Source: Eudromia elegans
Taxonomy: Eukaryota; Chordata; Aves; Tinamiformes; Tinamidae
Assembly (NCBI GenBank): GCA_003342815.1
Contig: PTEX01000032.1
Span: 1,619,644-1,683,643, forward strand
DNA length: 64,000 nucleotides
Direction: 5' to 3'
The notes beneath the pieces are model-generated. The model ran no database searches. It saw only the letters and a list, made by a program, of their open reading frames with translations, and was not told the DNA's origin. Below, piece by piece: positions 11,075 to 23,469 of the stretch (positions within the stretch are counted from its first letter, which is position 1; every line of letters starts with the position of its first letter). The translations under genes were made by a program, and so were the position numbers.

Positions 11075-14000
11075 CCCCAAATTCGAGTGTACAAATGACT
11101 GAAAGGACAGCCCAGGACGTGAAGTGCCAACACTGGGGTTGTTCTCTGCGTCCTGGCGCTGCTGCTCGCGCACACCGAGGGGTTAAGCTCTCACCTCGCC
11201 CAGGTGAACCCAGGTTAGGGAGAAGGAAGCGGCCGAGTTGGTTCCTCTTTCCCCTTTGTGCTATAGCCAGGTATTTATGAAGAGAGATACAAACCCAGAG
11301 AGCTGCCAAAAAGCCACACGCTGCTACGGGAGGGTAAATGTGTCCGTACCAACCGGCAGTCCCTGACTATTAATTTTGACAGGCCATCGGTGGCGCGCTG
11401 AGCCCCGTTTGCACCTCCCGGGCTGCCACAAGGGCTGGGAGCTGCCAGCTGCAGGCGGTTGGGGCAGCATGCTGGGTCCGTAAATAACTGTTGGTATAAT
11501 CTCATTTCATTACCCCCCTAAATCAATACGGTTGTCGCTCCTGTGCTGTGATCTTGGAGGCATTAGAGACCCTGTCCCAATTTCCGACCTAATGGATGCA
11601 TGGAATGCATAGCACTGATTCTAATAAAAAGTGTAGGTTGTTATGTTTCCTACTCTAAATAGAGTAACCTATGGCAATATTGGTAAATAATGCTGTGTAA
11701 AATTGACCAGAAAATAAAGATATTTGAATAAAACCTGATTTCTGTGGCTAGATCGATACAAGTGGAGCAAGAACCTGGCCATACTTCCCTGAGTTTACCA
11801 CATCGCAGTCATCATCAGCTTGCGCTTAAACACATGTAACCTTGCTGCGTTTCCCCGGGGGTTTCCTTGTTTCTCTCAGGAGAGCTTTTCCCTCTAGCAC
11901 ATTTGTACTTTGAAACTTGGAGACCAAAACCAGACTTGTGCATTCTGTAAGAGCCCCATATTCATAAATATCAGGAGTGTCAGTGCAAAAATAAAGTTCA
12001 TAAATAAAGTTCCTTTTCACCTTTGCTTAAACCTCCAGTTTTACACCTGATTCAGCTAAGCAGTTCTAGTGCTAGGGATAAACCACGTAGCTGTATGTGA
12101 GCCCTGGATTTGGCAGGCTCCAGGGACAGGCCTCCTGAAGGAGGGAGGTGCTTCCAGGGTATCAATATCTGATGTCTCAGCTTGCCAGGCTGCCCGGGTG
12201 CGCATGATGCTTGGTATATTCATGCTTTTGGCAGAAGTAAACCATGGAGATCATTACCATGGATGGTCTTTTTGGCATAAATGGGTTCCAAAGGGATTCG
12301 AAGCACTCATGGAGGGTGGATTCATACGAAAGCCAGGCTGCAACCAACACGGAGCTGGCAGGAGTACAAAGCACAGCCAGGGTGTCTAGTAAAGGCCCCA
12401 ATCGGACACAGATATTGGGCCAGATGAACCTCTGAGGTGAGCGGTGAGCATTGCATTTCCCTTGCTAAATCAGAGCAGCGAGCCACCTAATCCAATACCA
12501 TCTCTGATAACGGGCAGCGGGCGATGCTCCAGAAGATAAGCAGCAACCTTTACTGAGCAGCTGCAGGACAACTCGCACTTAGCACTGCAGGTTTGGAAGT
12601 CTCTTCCTAAGCCTGGACAATGAGGGATGAGATTTCTAATGCACAGGAATTTTCAGTCCATTTCTGACACCCATTATACCATTAGCATCACTAATATATT
12701 TTTGCTGAGTAAAAAAGCATCTCCTAAGGTCACTTCTGAATGTGTTTAATTAGGTGTCCTTTTTTTTTCCCCTACAACAGTATATAGGAAGTATCTGAAA
12801 AAATAGATAAATCAATAAACAATTCTAATTTCCTCAGTAATGCTTGCTTCATTAAGGAATTTTATAAGTCATGTAAAAAAGTGCATGTAATTGTTAATGT
12901 ATTGATTCTATTTTTTAAAAGAAACATTACTTCTAGAAAAATAGGAAGCTTCAAGGAAAAGGCTCTCATTTGTGCGCAGTTAAAGGGTTTCAGAATGGCC
13001 TTCTGAAGGAATTACATAAATCAAAGCGAATGCCAATCTCGTCTCCTGTGTAGAAAAAACAGTCACAGACCTAACCAGGATCTCTGTGCTTAGGAGTTAA
13101 AAGAGATAATGACACTATTAGTAATTTCTTCATATTTCCCTAAAAAGGTATATAGCATAAAGCGAGTTGCTTCTTCTGAAGTACAGGTTAAGTTCAGGTT
13201 GTTAATGACTGCTTGGCTGACAAATGCTTGTTCCAAATGGATCTGCTTTGAACTTTTATTTTAAATACCAAAATTGATTATTTGCATAGCTCAGAAATAC
13301 ATTTAAGCCCATGCTTAACATCAGGTATGACTCTCAGAAACTGAAGGGACTCGAGTGCTTAGGTAAGCACACAGATACATCTGCAGCATCAGCACTGCTG
13401 GAATCACGTCTCGCTGGCTTTACAAGGCGGAATCCCAGCTCCACTGAGATCCCAAACCCCAGAGCACGGCTCCAAATCTTTAGGGATAAACCAAATTCTG
13501 TTACTTCATCGAGACAGTTCAGTTTTACTTGAGTGAAATCTGACCCACAGGATTTAGCAACATTTTACCTCTCTTTAGTCCTACTTGCTGTCAGGCCATG
13601 CAGAGCTACGGGGAGCGCTGAGTGCAGATCACCAGCAGGACTGTGCTCAGGAAGCAGTGCTCAAGAACATCAAATCCCTCATGTATTTTCTTCAAAGCCA
13701 AAATATTCTATAGAGAGGCTGAATTATGATTAATGGATTTACCTGTCTTTGTAAGGGACTTTCTACCATCTCAATTCTAATCTTGCCACTAATAAGATTT
13801 TCCATTAAAACTGCAGAAGAGGATGCAAGTGAGTGGCATCATCACATTTAAGAGCTGTGTTGTTAGCAACAACAACACACTGAAAATGCTTGCTGGTTAA
13901 TGGTGTTTTTCCAGGTCTGACTTGTGCCCCGAACGCCTCCCCTTCTCACTTGGGACACGCGGTCCCTACGCGGTCGCGCGCACACGGAGCACTGCTCGTT

Positions 14001-15300
14001 GCTGGCCTGGGCTACACAGGCTCTTTGGCCAGGGGAGCGGGATGGCAGCGTTGAGACCACTCCGTATTTCATCAAGGAAGATAATTCTAACTCCTCTGTT
14101 TTCTCACTGCTACATCCTACGATTCCTGCAGTGACCAGGGTCTTACGCGTCTAATTCAACTCCTATAGAAGGCAAAGGGAACACAACAGGTTTTGGCCTA
14201 TACCAGATACAAGGCATTTCCAATTCGCTTAAAGCATCTAGATTCTGCAGTAATCATTCTATATCTATTGTTTTTATACAACAGAATTACATCACTTTCC
14301 TTCCTTCAGGAAAAGTGCTCTTTTTTCTTATTTTCCTGTCCTAGCACAGTCTTCTTTTTACTAGAGCTGACACTACTTTTTAAAGCATTCTCTATTTCAT
14401 GAATGTCAAACTATTCTTTTCCATGCCAGATTCATGGCAAAGTTACATATTCTTCAGCTCAAAACAATTTATATGAATATTCATAAACTACCTGATGGCA
14501 GAATTGGCCCTGAGATGTAAAACTATAAAACCCACAGAAACAAATGTTACCCATTTCCCTTTGTCAGAGATCCCTTGGATTAAGCATAGAAACGATACTC
14601 CATGCAGTTGCCAAGAAAATGCAGAACCAGTGCACGAAACATCATATGTTGTGTTTAATAAAGGGGAGTATCTGTAGTGACACAGATAGTCAGCCAGGCT
14701 AAGATCTTGCCAATGTCAGTTTGTGATTTACTAGAAATTATTGATTTCAAATCTTGGTTTCCCAGGGCTACTGCACATATCCTGTCAAATAAATATGCAT
14801 CCATTTGCTAGAGGCTGCAGCCTCATAAAAGAAAGTGTGTCATCTCTACTAGTGTCTCCTAGATTTCTTGAGCCAAAAAACAAAGCTCTGCAGCCCTTCA
14901 GTGCAGGGATGTACAGCAGCCTGCCAGTCACATTTGCATGCCCAGTACAGCCTCAGCACAACTTGCACAACGATGGCCTCCTTCCAGAGTCTTACATTTT
15001 GGTGTTGCAATTAATAAGAAACCATGGCCCTGAGAAACTGCATTCTCCCCACAGTGGAAAAAAACTCTTTAGATTTCACAGAGTATCTTCAAATTGTGTG
15101 ACAGTTACAGCCTCAGACTTCTGGGACTTCTCCTGCAGCCCAAGGAACAGCTTGGAATTTAACTACTTTTAGGTACAGAGCTGTCATGAGCAAGTTATGC
15201 AATGTGCAAGTGCAAAAGGATAGCAGGGATAGTAACTTGCTGCTCAACAGGGCCAGGAGTGGTGTTTGGATTGCTAGTGCCTGTGTGTAATTTTATAGAC
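11075..15300. other. unique non-coding DNA
   Basis: No gene or mobile element is recognised. An AT-rich candidate regulatory block lies at about 11,460-11,760 and contains 'taaatcaatacgg', 'ctaatggatgcatggaatgc' and 'gcaatattggtaaataatgc'. A second AT-rich stretch is at 12,690-13,310. A short GC-rich patch sits at 13,920-14,050. Open frames up to 143 codons (14,741-15,172) have no recognisable domain and overlap no splice-like structure. Confidence 0.55.
11460..11760. promoter_or_regulatory. candidate conserved non-coding element
   Basis: AT-rich unique block with several TAAT/ATTA cores and 'aatattggtaaataatgctg', about 1 kb downstream of the CpG island. The call rests on texture and position only. 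Confidence 0.22.
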
Positions 15301-15830
15301 CTGTGTTCTCCTTCCTGCGCATTCGGAGCTGCTGGGAGTTTGGGCGCTCGTGCCCTCCCTGCCTCTGCCACCCAGGTCACCGCTGCTGTCTGGCTGCTCT
15401 CCTGCTCCTGGCACCTGCCCAGCTCCTGAGCAGCATTTTCCCTTTGCTCTTTTGCTGCTTGGTGCCTCCCCAGACCTGCGACACATGGCACGGAGCACCA
15501 GAGTCCCTGTTTTGGGCCATTACGGGCCAGTCCTTGGTGGCCCGTGGGCAGCCGTGGGAGGTGTGGAAGGGAAGGTATGGGTGATCCTGCTGCGCACTCT
15601 CCTCCGCACTCCTAGGCTCAGTGCTCAGAGCATCTTTTTGCTTTATTTCCTTTTCTCCAAAAAGGAATCTGTTTTACCATCGCTTTCTCAAGTCACTTGC
15701 ATGTCAACATGAGTTCTGTTTACTACAACACAAAACCTTCAGGGCTGACAGTAGTGGCAAAAGCAACTGAATTAACAGGCTTTGCATTTTCTTTTGTGTC
15801 TCATCATTTCGCTCTCGTGTGTCTCTTCAG

Positions 15831-16160
15831 TGCAGAAGAAATCAACTTGGGGAACAGCCCAGAAGGCCCTGGCTCGGAGTGCGGAGCACAGAGACCCTCT
15901 CCTCCCTCCTGTCTCTGGTTTCACCCACCGGCCAGAATCTCGCTTGGGTCAGGAAGGAGGGACCAGCCTCGGGCCTGCCCTGTGGAGCAGGGCGAGATCT
16001 TCACTTCTGCCAGTGCAAGTGGAGCTGGAGAGGAGGCATCTCCGTGTCCGAGAGGTGACGGACATCACTGCTCCCGGCTTCTCACGGGCACTTGTTGCCT
16101 CTGGAGCAGCACCAGCTGAGCTTGCATAAATAAATAAAATAAAATTAAATTAAATAAAGC
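15831..16160 (+). other. terminal-exon-like segment (unproven)
   Basis: A strong acceptor-like pyrimidine tract ('cgctctcgtgtgtctcttcag') ends at 15,830. It is followed by about 300 bp of GC-rich sequence open in two frames. One frame stops at TAA 16,127-16,129, and an AATAAA motif overlaps it at 16,129-16,134, with more AATAAA motifs to 16,158. This order fits a last exon with a polyadenylation signal. The protein reading is not recognised. Its low-complexity, basic and proline-containing make-up argues for chance or for a non-coding transcript. No matching upstream exon was found. Confidence 0.15.
16123..16160. repeat. (AAAT/AATTA)n low-complexity tract
   Basis: A/T-only tract made of TAAA and TTAAA units, holding several AATAAA hexamers. 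Confidence 0.85.
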
Positions 16161-18200
16161 TGACTTTTTCCATGGAGCAGACGGATAAAATGGGTAGTTG
16201 CTAACTAGAGCACAGTTGCCTGGTTTACACTGCCAGGGAATCAGTCCTGCCCGCTCAAAGACGGCTTTTGGATAACGTGGAAATGAACCTCCAAATTCCT
16301 TTCGAGCACTCCGGTCCTTCCCAAGATATCTGGAAACATTTTATTCCCAGATTACAACAAACTCCTGCTCTTGCAGGAAAAATAAAGAGAGTGTCTGAGA
16401 GAAAAGGACGCACTGCAACTTCCCAAGCCACTTCAGCGATAATAGCGGTGCCCTCCTGCATCAATGCAGAGGGGCTGCCAGCAACAATAAGTGTTAACTG
16501 CTGCAGTAAAGGGGCTATTTAACCTGGCCACTAAAAGTTATTTCTGCCACAGCTATTTGAACAAAACATTTAGCAATTAAATTAATTCAAGCATATCCTC
16601 TCCTTTCATGGGAAAAAAAGCGGGAGAAATCCAGGCAGAGAAATGAATGGCATCTAGATTAATGAGGAACTGCACAGAAAGAGAAAACTAATGGTTTTCT
16701 AAAATACATTAGTATTACGTTCTGTGGCAGCACCATATGCTAGTTTCCTAGATGCTGGTAATCCTGACGTATTTTTATCTTGGCTGGTACCAAAGAGGGA
16801 GCTCTGTGAGGCCAAGTTCTTCCCACATATCGACGCTGAATGCCGTCTACCTTCCCTCTGTGTTGTGAAGCTGATCTAAGAGACAGCCCTGCAACTACTT
16901 CAGATCATTCCTTTTATTTTCCAGCTGCATCCAACTCTAGCGTTTAAATATCATAAGACTTCACGTCTTGAATCTGTTTCAAAAGCCTTGGAAATTCTGC
17001 GCTTCAAATCACAAATCTCTATCACTTCAATTTAGGGATCAGACCTACTAATTAGATGCAGCAGCAGACTATAAATTGCTCACGTTCCAGACAGAGGGGA
17101 ACAACAAAAAGCCATTCTCTGTTAGCGGCAGTGTATTAACATAGATGTAGAACCTCATTCTTCTCCGAGTTAAACAAATATTCCTTAACCAGTCCTTAGT
17201 AATCACTTTTCAAGATGGTGGTATTGTTCCCTTACTGCATGGGGAAGAGTTGCTTTAACTATTTTAGACAGAGAAAACAAACTACCCCTAATAAAGGTTG
17301 TGCAATTGGATGAATTGGAAATATCTGTAGCACAGGTGACCGGAACCCCCTAGCCATACTGTTGTATTCTCTTTCCTGCACAGGGCAGTTGTGCCTCTCT
17401 CACAGCTGCACTGCCCTCCGGATACCTGCTGCAGATCCTGACATGCTTCTGGTGCAGAGCTCTTGAAGCCTTTGGGGAGACAGCAGTCCTGGATGGCAGC
17501 AATCACACACTCACAATTCACCAGGATGTGCTCTGGTGAAAAGGCCTTTTCTAGGGTGGCACCATGAACATTTATCAAGGTTCCTGTAAGGGTTATGGAA
17601 ATTTTCTAGACAGCTGAATCGAAGTCAACAGCAATGAAATCTCATGGCATGGAGATGAGAGCAGTTTTCACAGTTGGGGCTCATCTGTGATACAGACACG
17701 ATGCCAGCTATGCTGTGATCCAAACACTGTGGGTACAAGTTCTAGCTATCGCATTTCTTTCCGTAAAGCTCTGTCTTTAAATACTACCGTTTGCCTTTTT
17801 AGTGCTAAAATAATTAGTCCCTGTTTGACAGCGATTTAGAGTCGCTCCATCCAACTTGGCCGAGTGATCCCGCAGCTCTTCCACCTGAAGTCCCCATGGC
17901 GTGAAGCGAGGGGAGGCAAGGCCTAGTGTGTCCACTGAGTGCCAAGAGAGCCAAACAGCAACTTACCTGCCTGTTTCTGGTGCAGGGACAACCTGAGATT
18001 TGCCTTTGTCGGTCAGGGAGCCCTGGCTCAGAGATCAGGTGTCCCTGAGTGCCTAGCTGGCAATTTGCGCTCTGCTCATCAGTGTGGTATGTGACTCCTC
18101 GTGACCACGTTGCCTCTTGGTAACTTCTAGCCACTCTGCAGATAGGTGTGGTAGCATCCCAGAACGACTCCGGGAACCAGGAATACACGTTTGGGAGGCA
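16161..18200. other. unique non-coding DNA
   Basis: AT-moderate sequence with no recognised repeat or exon. The open frame on the minus strand at 17,288-17,578 (96 codons) and others of similar length match nothing I know. Confidence 0.55.
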
Positions 18201-21200
18201 TCTTTTATAATTGGCAGGGCTTGGCGGCGGAGCTGCCGCGGGCGGAGGGTAAGTGCCGTCTCACTGGGGGTGGTGAAAGGGGAGGAAGCCGGAGTTCCTG
18301 GGAAGCCTCCAGGAAGGGCCACGCCAGCCAAGCTCCCCAGAGCCGCCCGATGAAGAGACCAGCGGGAATTCATTCCTCAAGCGAATGCCGGAGCTGAGGG
18401 TGGTGCTGCCCCATGGGGCTGTGCTGAAGGAGGACGTGAGGGACTCCGGGAAGCTTGCTGGCGAGATCTGGGTCTGCAGCTGGTTACAGAAAGCTGCTTG
18501 GGAGCCTGAAAAGCACCCGGAAGGCATTTTGGGTTCTAGAAAACTGCACTGACCTTCCTTCTCTGTGCCAGCATTTCTGGTGAGCGCCAAGGCATCAGCC
18601 TTCCGCTGATGGGGAGACTCGGGCAAACGATGATCCGGCTCCTCAACTATTCAATTACCCCTAATGAAGAAGGAACTGGGAAACAACCCTTAAACACCTT
18701 AAACAGAACAGCAGTATAAACAGACAAAACGACTCTCTGGAGAAATCCCCAGACGCCTGCCAAGGTTGCCTTTGGAGCCAACTGTGATACAAATGCATAA
18801 AATATTAGTTGCTTAATGGTTGCGAAGTGTTGCTCTTTAAAGGTTACTGTCTTCCTGTCCAGACAGGGCTGCAGCTGGATGATGAATGAAGCGATCCTCG
18901 TATCTGGGAGTTTTTCAAGCACCTGCAGCTCCCTGTTGCTGTCAACAGGAATTTGGGGTTCCTAGGACTGGCCCAGTGGAACCTCAAGAGCGGGCAGGGC
19001 TCGGGCCCCTCAGCTCCCTCGAGGCTGGGTGTCTGGATGGGTGTTTGCGGTGCGACGTCCGATGCCCACAGCGTTGGGGCCGGGTATGGCCTGCAGCACG
19101 GACACCTGGGCACAGGGAGGGCCACGTTATGTCCACTGCTCCCCGTTCGCTCTGTGGTCCGAATCATGGCTGGCCGCAGCCTGCTTGTGTTGGAGGGACG
19201 TCCCGCCGAGGCATGAGCCCCATGCTGCTCATGGCCTTCATGCACCTGTACTCCCTAAGGCCTCGTGGCTCCTTTAACGCGGGCGGGCTTGGATGGGCTC
19301 GAGAGCACCAGCACGGCCACCCTCCCAGCAGGGAAAGGGCCTGAAGGAGGGAGAGAAAGGGGCTGAAGCCCCAGAGAGGCGCTGTGAGGGGACTGGCCTT
19401 GCTGCAAGGCTCTGGCACCCAAGTGGAGCTGGAAAGGCGAGCAGGGATTTGCCCTGGTCTTTCTGCACAAGCCATCCCCGAGAACCTCCGTCCGGATGGT
19501 GCTGAGCTCCCGAAAAGCCCGTGTCCGCCCCGAAAGCAGCCGCTGGTCAGCACGGTGCAGCAAGGTGCGAGCGCAGGCTGCTGCCCTCAACCCACCTTCC
19601 TAAACTGTGCAGGTTTAAATATTTAGGTGCCCATGTGCGAGTCACCTAAAGGCAGTTTCCCAGAAGCACCCGGAGACGCAGCCACTCTGCACCACCAGCC
19701 TCCTCCTACGCCCCCATCAGCTGTTTAGCTCAAACCTGCAAAGGATTTAATGAATGGCTAATTGTCAGCTACCTTTTTTTACCAAGAGGGTTTGTGCACA
19801 CGTTGGTGGGGGAAAAGCAGTAGTTTGGAGATAGGGTTCCCATTGGAGAAAGCAAACACAGAAGAAAACACAGTTTTGTGACTGCATTGAAGAAAACCTC
19901 CGGAGCGCTCGGCTCCGTCCAACCACCCGCACGGCAGCAACCCCATCCTTCCACGAACGAACAGCCCCTTCTCCGGGTGCGGATGCAGCGCGCGCTGTAG
20001 GGCCCAGGGCCCCCGAGCGCCTTTTCTCGGTGTCAGGGCGAATTTGCCGGGGGAAGCGGCTGACGGGGCGCAGGGAGCCGGGCTGAGCTCATGCTGCAGG
20101 CATGCTCCGGCCGGGGGGAGGGGGCTCGCCGCCAGCTTTCGGCCGCCTCTCCCGCTGCATTTGCACACACACAAATCATGTTATCATAGTGAAAATATGT
20201 AAGAATTCCAGGAAGCAGAGGAAGTTTGTGTGTTGACCTTAATTTATTTTTTTTTCCAGAGGAAGATCACTCTGAATGCTAAGAGGACGGTAGATGCTAG
20301 CTAAACTCATTTGCAGTTATTTTAATTCTTGTTGCAACAATTTCTTTCTCTGTGCTTCTCCTTTCAGCACTAATGCTGTTTATATTTCATCCCGCATGGG
20401 TAGTTTCGCCAGAGAGGGGCAAAACGACTTGGTGAGCAGCTCTGCGGGACCCATGTGGACACTACACGGGTCGTTAGAGGAGGCCCAAGCGCACCCGGGT
20501 GCCTATTTTCCACAGCAGAACTATAAAACTGGGTGAGACTTTATGAACAGGAGGGAAGGAAAGGGTGGATAAAAGAGTGAGCTAGCACATGGGGCTCCTG
20601 CACTTCTGCCTTACAACGCTGGGCTTGGCCTCTTAAAAACACTGATTAATCTGCCCCTAAACCCAACTGCTCTTTTAGAGACAAACTCGGCTCTAAAGTT
20701 GCGAGTATCTCCGTGAAGGCCATGGGACCTTCCAGGCCAAGACTTGGTCAGTGGCACCAGCAGGTTGAGGACCTCACGAGACCAGCGTGGCCGTCGCAGC
20801 AGCCGGCCCGGCGCAGCGCGTCTGTCGCTGCCCTCGCCACCAGCCTCGACTTGGCTTCCCGGGCTGCTCCCATGAGGATTTCTCCCACCCGTCCAAACGG
20901 AGCCATTCCTCCACACCCGCGAACTGACATGGAGCCAGGGAAAGAGCTCAAATCCTAAAGCACCTGTTTGAATTTGGTCTCTCCCTTAACCCCTGCGAAC
21001 ATCAGGATCGCACACAGACTTATCCTTGCAAAACAGCAAGCAAAAGCCCCCAGGCCTTCCCCTGGGGCCACAGGCAGTGCCCGGCGCTCCCCCCACAGCC
21101 TCCTGCCGCGCGCTATGTCCCCTGCAACCAATCGGCCATAAAATACGTCAGGGCCAGCATGGGTTTAGTTTGCAAGACGGCCGAGCGCTAATCCCGGACA

Positions 21201-21210
21201 AATCTCAGAG
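18201..21210. other. series of GC-rich non-coding blocks
   Basis: GC-rich patches lie at about 18,210-18,450, 18,950-19,600, 19,880-20,150, 20,720-20,940 and 21,040-21,210. They are separated by ordinary sequence. Short open frames occur on both strands, as expected of GC-rich DNA. The CpG-richer patch at 19,880-20,150 could be a small CpG island. A strong donor-like GGAG|GGTAAGT lies at 18,244-18,252, and a splice-bounded open frame lies at 20,368-20,532; see the findings. Confidence 0.45.
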
Positions 21211-21270
21211 CTCTTACGCGAAGCTATCAGATTATTGAGGATTTTTGCAAAAGTAGTCTATTTCTTACAC

Positions 21271-21298
21271 CTTTTTTTTTTGTTGTTTTTTTTTTTTT
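21271..21298. repeat. T-rich tract
   Basis: T runs with a TGTTG interruption, about 28 bases. It is a simple low-complexity tract. Confidence 0.85.
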
Positions 21299-23469
21299 GG
21301 TGCATACAGAAGCCTCGCGCCTGATTTGATTTTAAATGAGCGAGTCTGTTTTTCTAGCTACGAGGCGGCCCTGATGAAAGTCAGGGACAGCCATCCCCAG
21401 CCGGCAGCTCTGCAGAGAGACCAAACCCCCAGAGCAGCCTCAAGTGCTGCAGGCCCCTGGAAATCAGAGGAGCTGCGACAGCCTCCGTCAGCACAGGACT
21501 TGCCCCACAGAATTTACCCCTCTATTCCTTTCCTCAGTCTTTCCACATGCACTTGCTTCCCCTTCAAATACTTCTCCATGTTCAGTCTACATTGATATCT
21601 TGGACTTTTGGGGGTATTATTTTATAAGGGTTAGAATAAGGTGAACCTTTATGGCTAGCAGTTGATAGAACAGCATAGCTCGTTTTCATGAAAAAAGTCT
21701 ACTTAAATGTCTAGGGTGTAATTGTCCGTCGGCACAAATTGGCTTAGCTTCATTTAAACTAACGCAGCTGTGCTTAGCTACAGTTGTTGGGGAGCTGCAG
21801 TCAGAAACGGGATTAGTGGTGTCAGTCTTTTGGCAAGGGAAGATATAGACAGGTAACAATCTGAACGCATGGACTTAGATGTGAGAATGAGAAGATGCTA
21901 GGACTGATGGAAATATTCTCTATTTCTATTAGAAAAGCATGTTTTTGGTGGCTTCTAGAAATGTTTACAGAATTATTGACTTTTTAAATACATTTCTCAG
22001 TAAAGACATGACCGAATGGAACAATATGTGTAACCAGGGCAGTAGTTATACAGTAAGGCCCCAGTTCAGCAGCGTGCTCCAGCAGCTCCAGTGTATGAGC
22101 AGCCTCATTGAGGTCCTTAGTAATTAGGTGTTTTGCTGAATCAGGACCTGAATTTATTTGGGGCAGGAGGACTTTAATATCTTCCAAGGAATTATACTTA
22201 TTAAAGGGGACAGTCTATAAATTAGTGTTTAAGTTAAAATCAATTTCTAGATAATACATATCCCTAAAAGACAGATTGTTAGTTTGTACGAGCTTTGTAA
22301 CAAAACTTTAATTAAACCCTTTTTAAATAAAACCTGTCGTACATTATACTGCTAATTGACTTGACCTGGTACAAAGAGGACTCTGCCAGCTAGAGGAGAC
22401 TAAAGGAGATTATTCTGTCTGGTACTGCAGTGATTGTGTGTTAATAAAATTTATTTCTGCAGTCTTGCCCAACTCCCTATTGTGTATTCAAGAAATGTGT
22501 GGGCTTGAAGCCAGTCATCACAAAGCAAAAAGTAATAAAACCTCAAAAGCTGACTTTTTCTCCTCCATATTCTACTGTTTTGCCATAGCACAAGCTACAT
22601 GGCATATTCTGCTTATATGCATACCTCAGCTAGGCTTAGATTTCTCTCTCTGATTTTTTTTTCCCCAGAAAATTATGTAAAATCTTGTACTTTATTACTG
22701 CGAGCACAGCAAGAAAAGGACAATCATAGGATCCAAAATGCTCTGTGATGAAATATTTTAGGTGTGGTGATCACAGTTTATTGCCATAATGCTGATTATT
22801 TACAATATACAACATACTCAGCAATTAGAAGAACAAGTTAATTTCTCTGGTCTAGACCCGTTTCACACAAAATTCATTTCAATGGCCCAAATTCTTCTTT
22901 TACCCTCATGAAGGCAAATCTGGAATAACCTCATGGCAATTGGAATCACTTTGGACTGACATTTTTTGCAAGTGGCAGCAAAACATGACCCACTGACTTC
23001 ACTGGAGCTGCTCCTGCTATAAGCTAGGTGTAATTGCAAGGAGTAACTGCAAGGAACACAGGGAATAAACAGGAGAAGCTGGAAGTTTTAATACGTGATC
23101 AAAATTATGAATTAATTAGCATGAGAGACTTGGGGTAATTCACATGACTAGAATATTAATATAGATGGCATAGTCTGTTCAGGGAGAAAAGGGATGAAAT
23201 TGTCTGTGGATACGTTTGCTGTACACTGTAAAAGAGGTGGATCAGTTGGAAAGTGCCAGATAATAATAAAAGGGGGAATGAACACAGGCACTGTCACGAT
23301 GGGGGGTGGGTCTAAAACCACAGAGAACAGATGGACGGAGCTACTTCTTTTGGAGGACAATAAGATGAATCGTATGCTACGCTGGGCTTGAAGCTCATGG
23401 AGGGATATGGCAGGGAGGGTAATGGAGATACCCACTGCGAAAGGGTATTGCAAGACAAAAGCTCCATGC
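21299..23469. other. unique AT-rich non-coding DNA
   Basis: From about 21,600 the composition becomes AT-rich. A block at 22,150-22,460 carries 'ctttaattaaacccttttta' and 'actgctaattgacttgacct', and is a regulatory candidate. At 22,988-23,010 the sequence 'cccactgacttcactggagc' resembles an ancient amniote repeat motif. The stretch 23,150-23,469 may already be the eroded 5' part of the CR1 listed next. Confidence 0.5.
22150..22460. promoter_or_regulatory. candidate conserved non-coding element
   Basis: AT-rich unique sequence with TTTAATTAAA near 22,308, GCTAATTGAC near 22,350 and AATCAATTTC near 22,238. These are homeodomain-type cores. The call rests on motif content alone. Confidence 0.25.

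Noticed and set aside
20259..20290. Possible 30-bp microexon after a poly-T acceptor at 20,258
   Set aside because: The acceptor is good but the donor (ACG|GTAGAT) is weak and the segment has no supporting frame.
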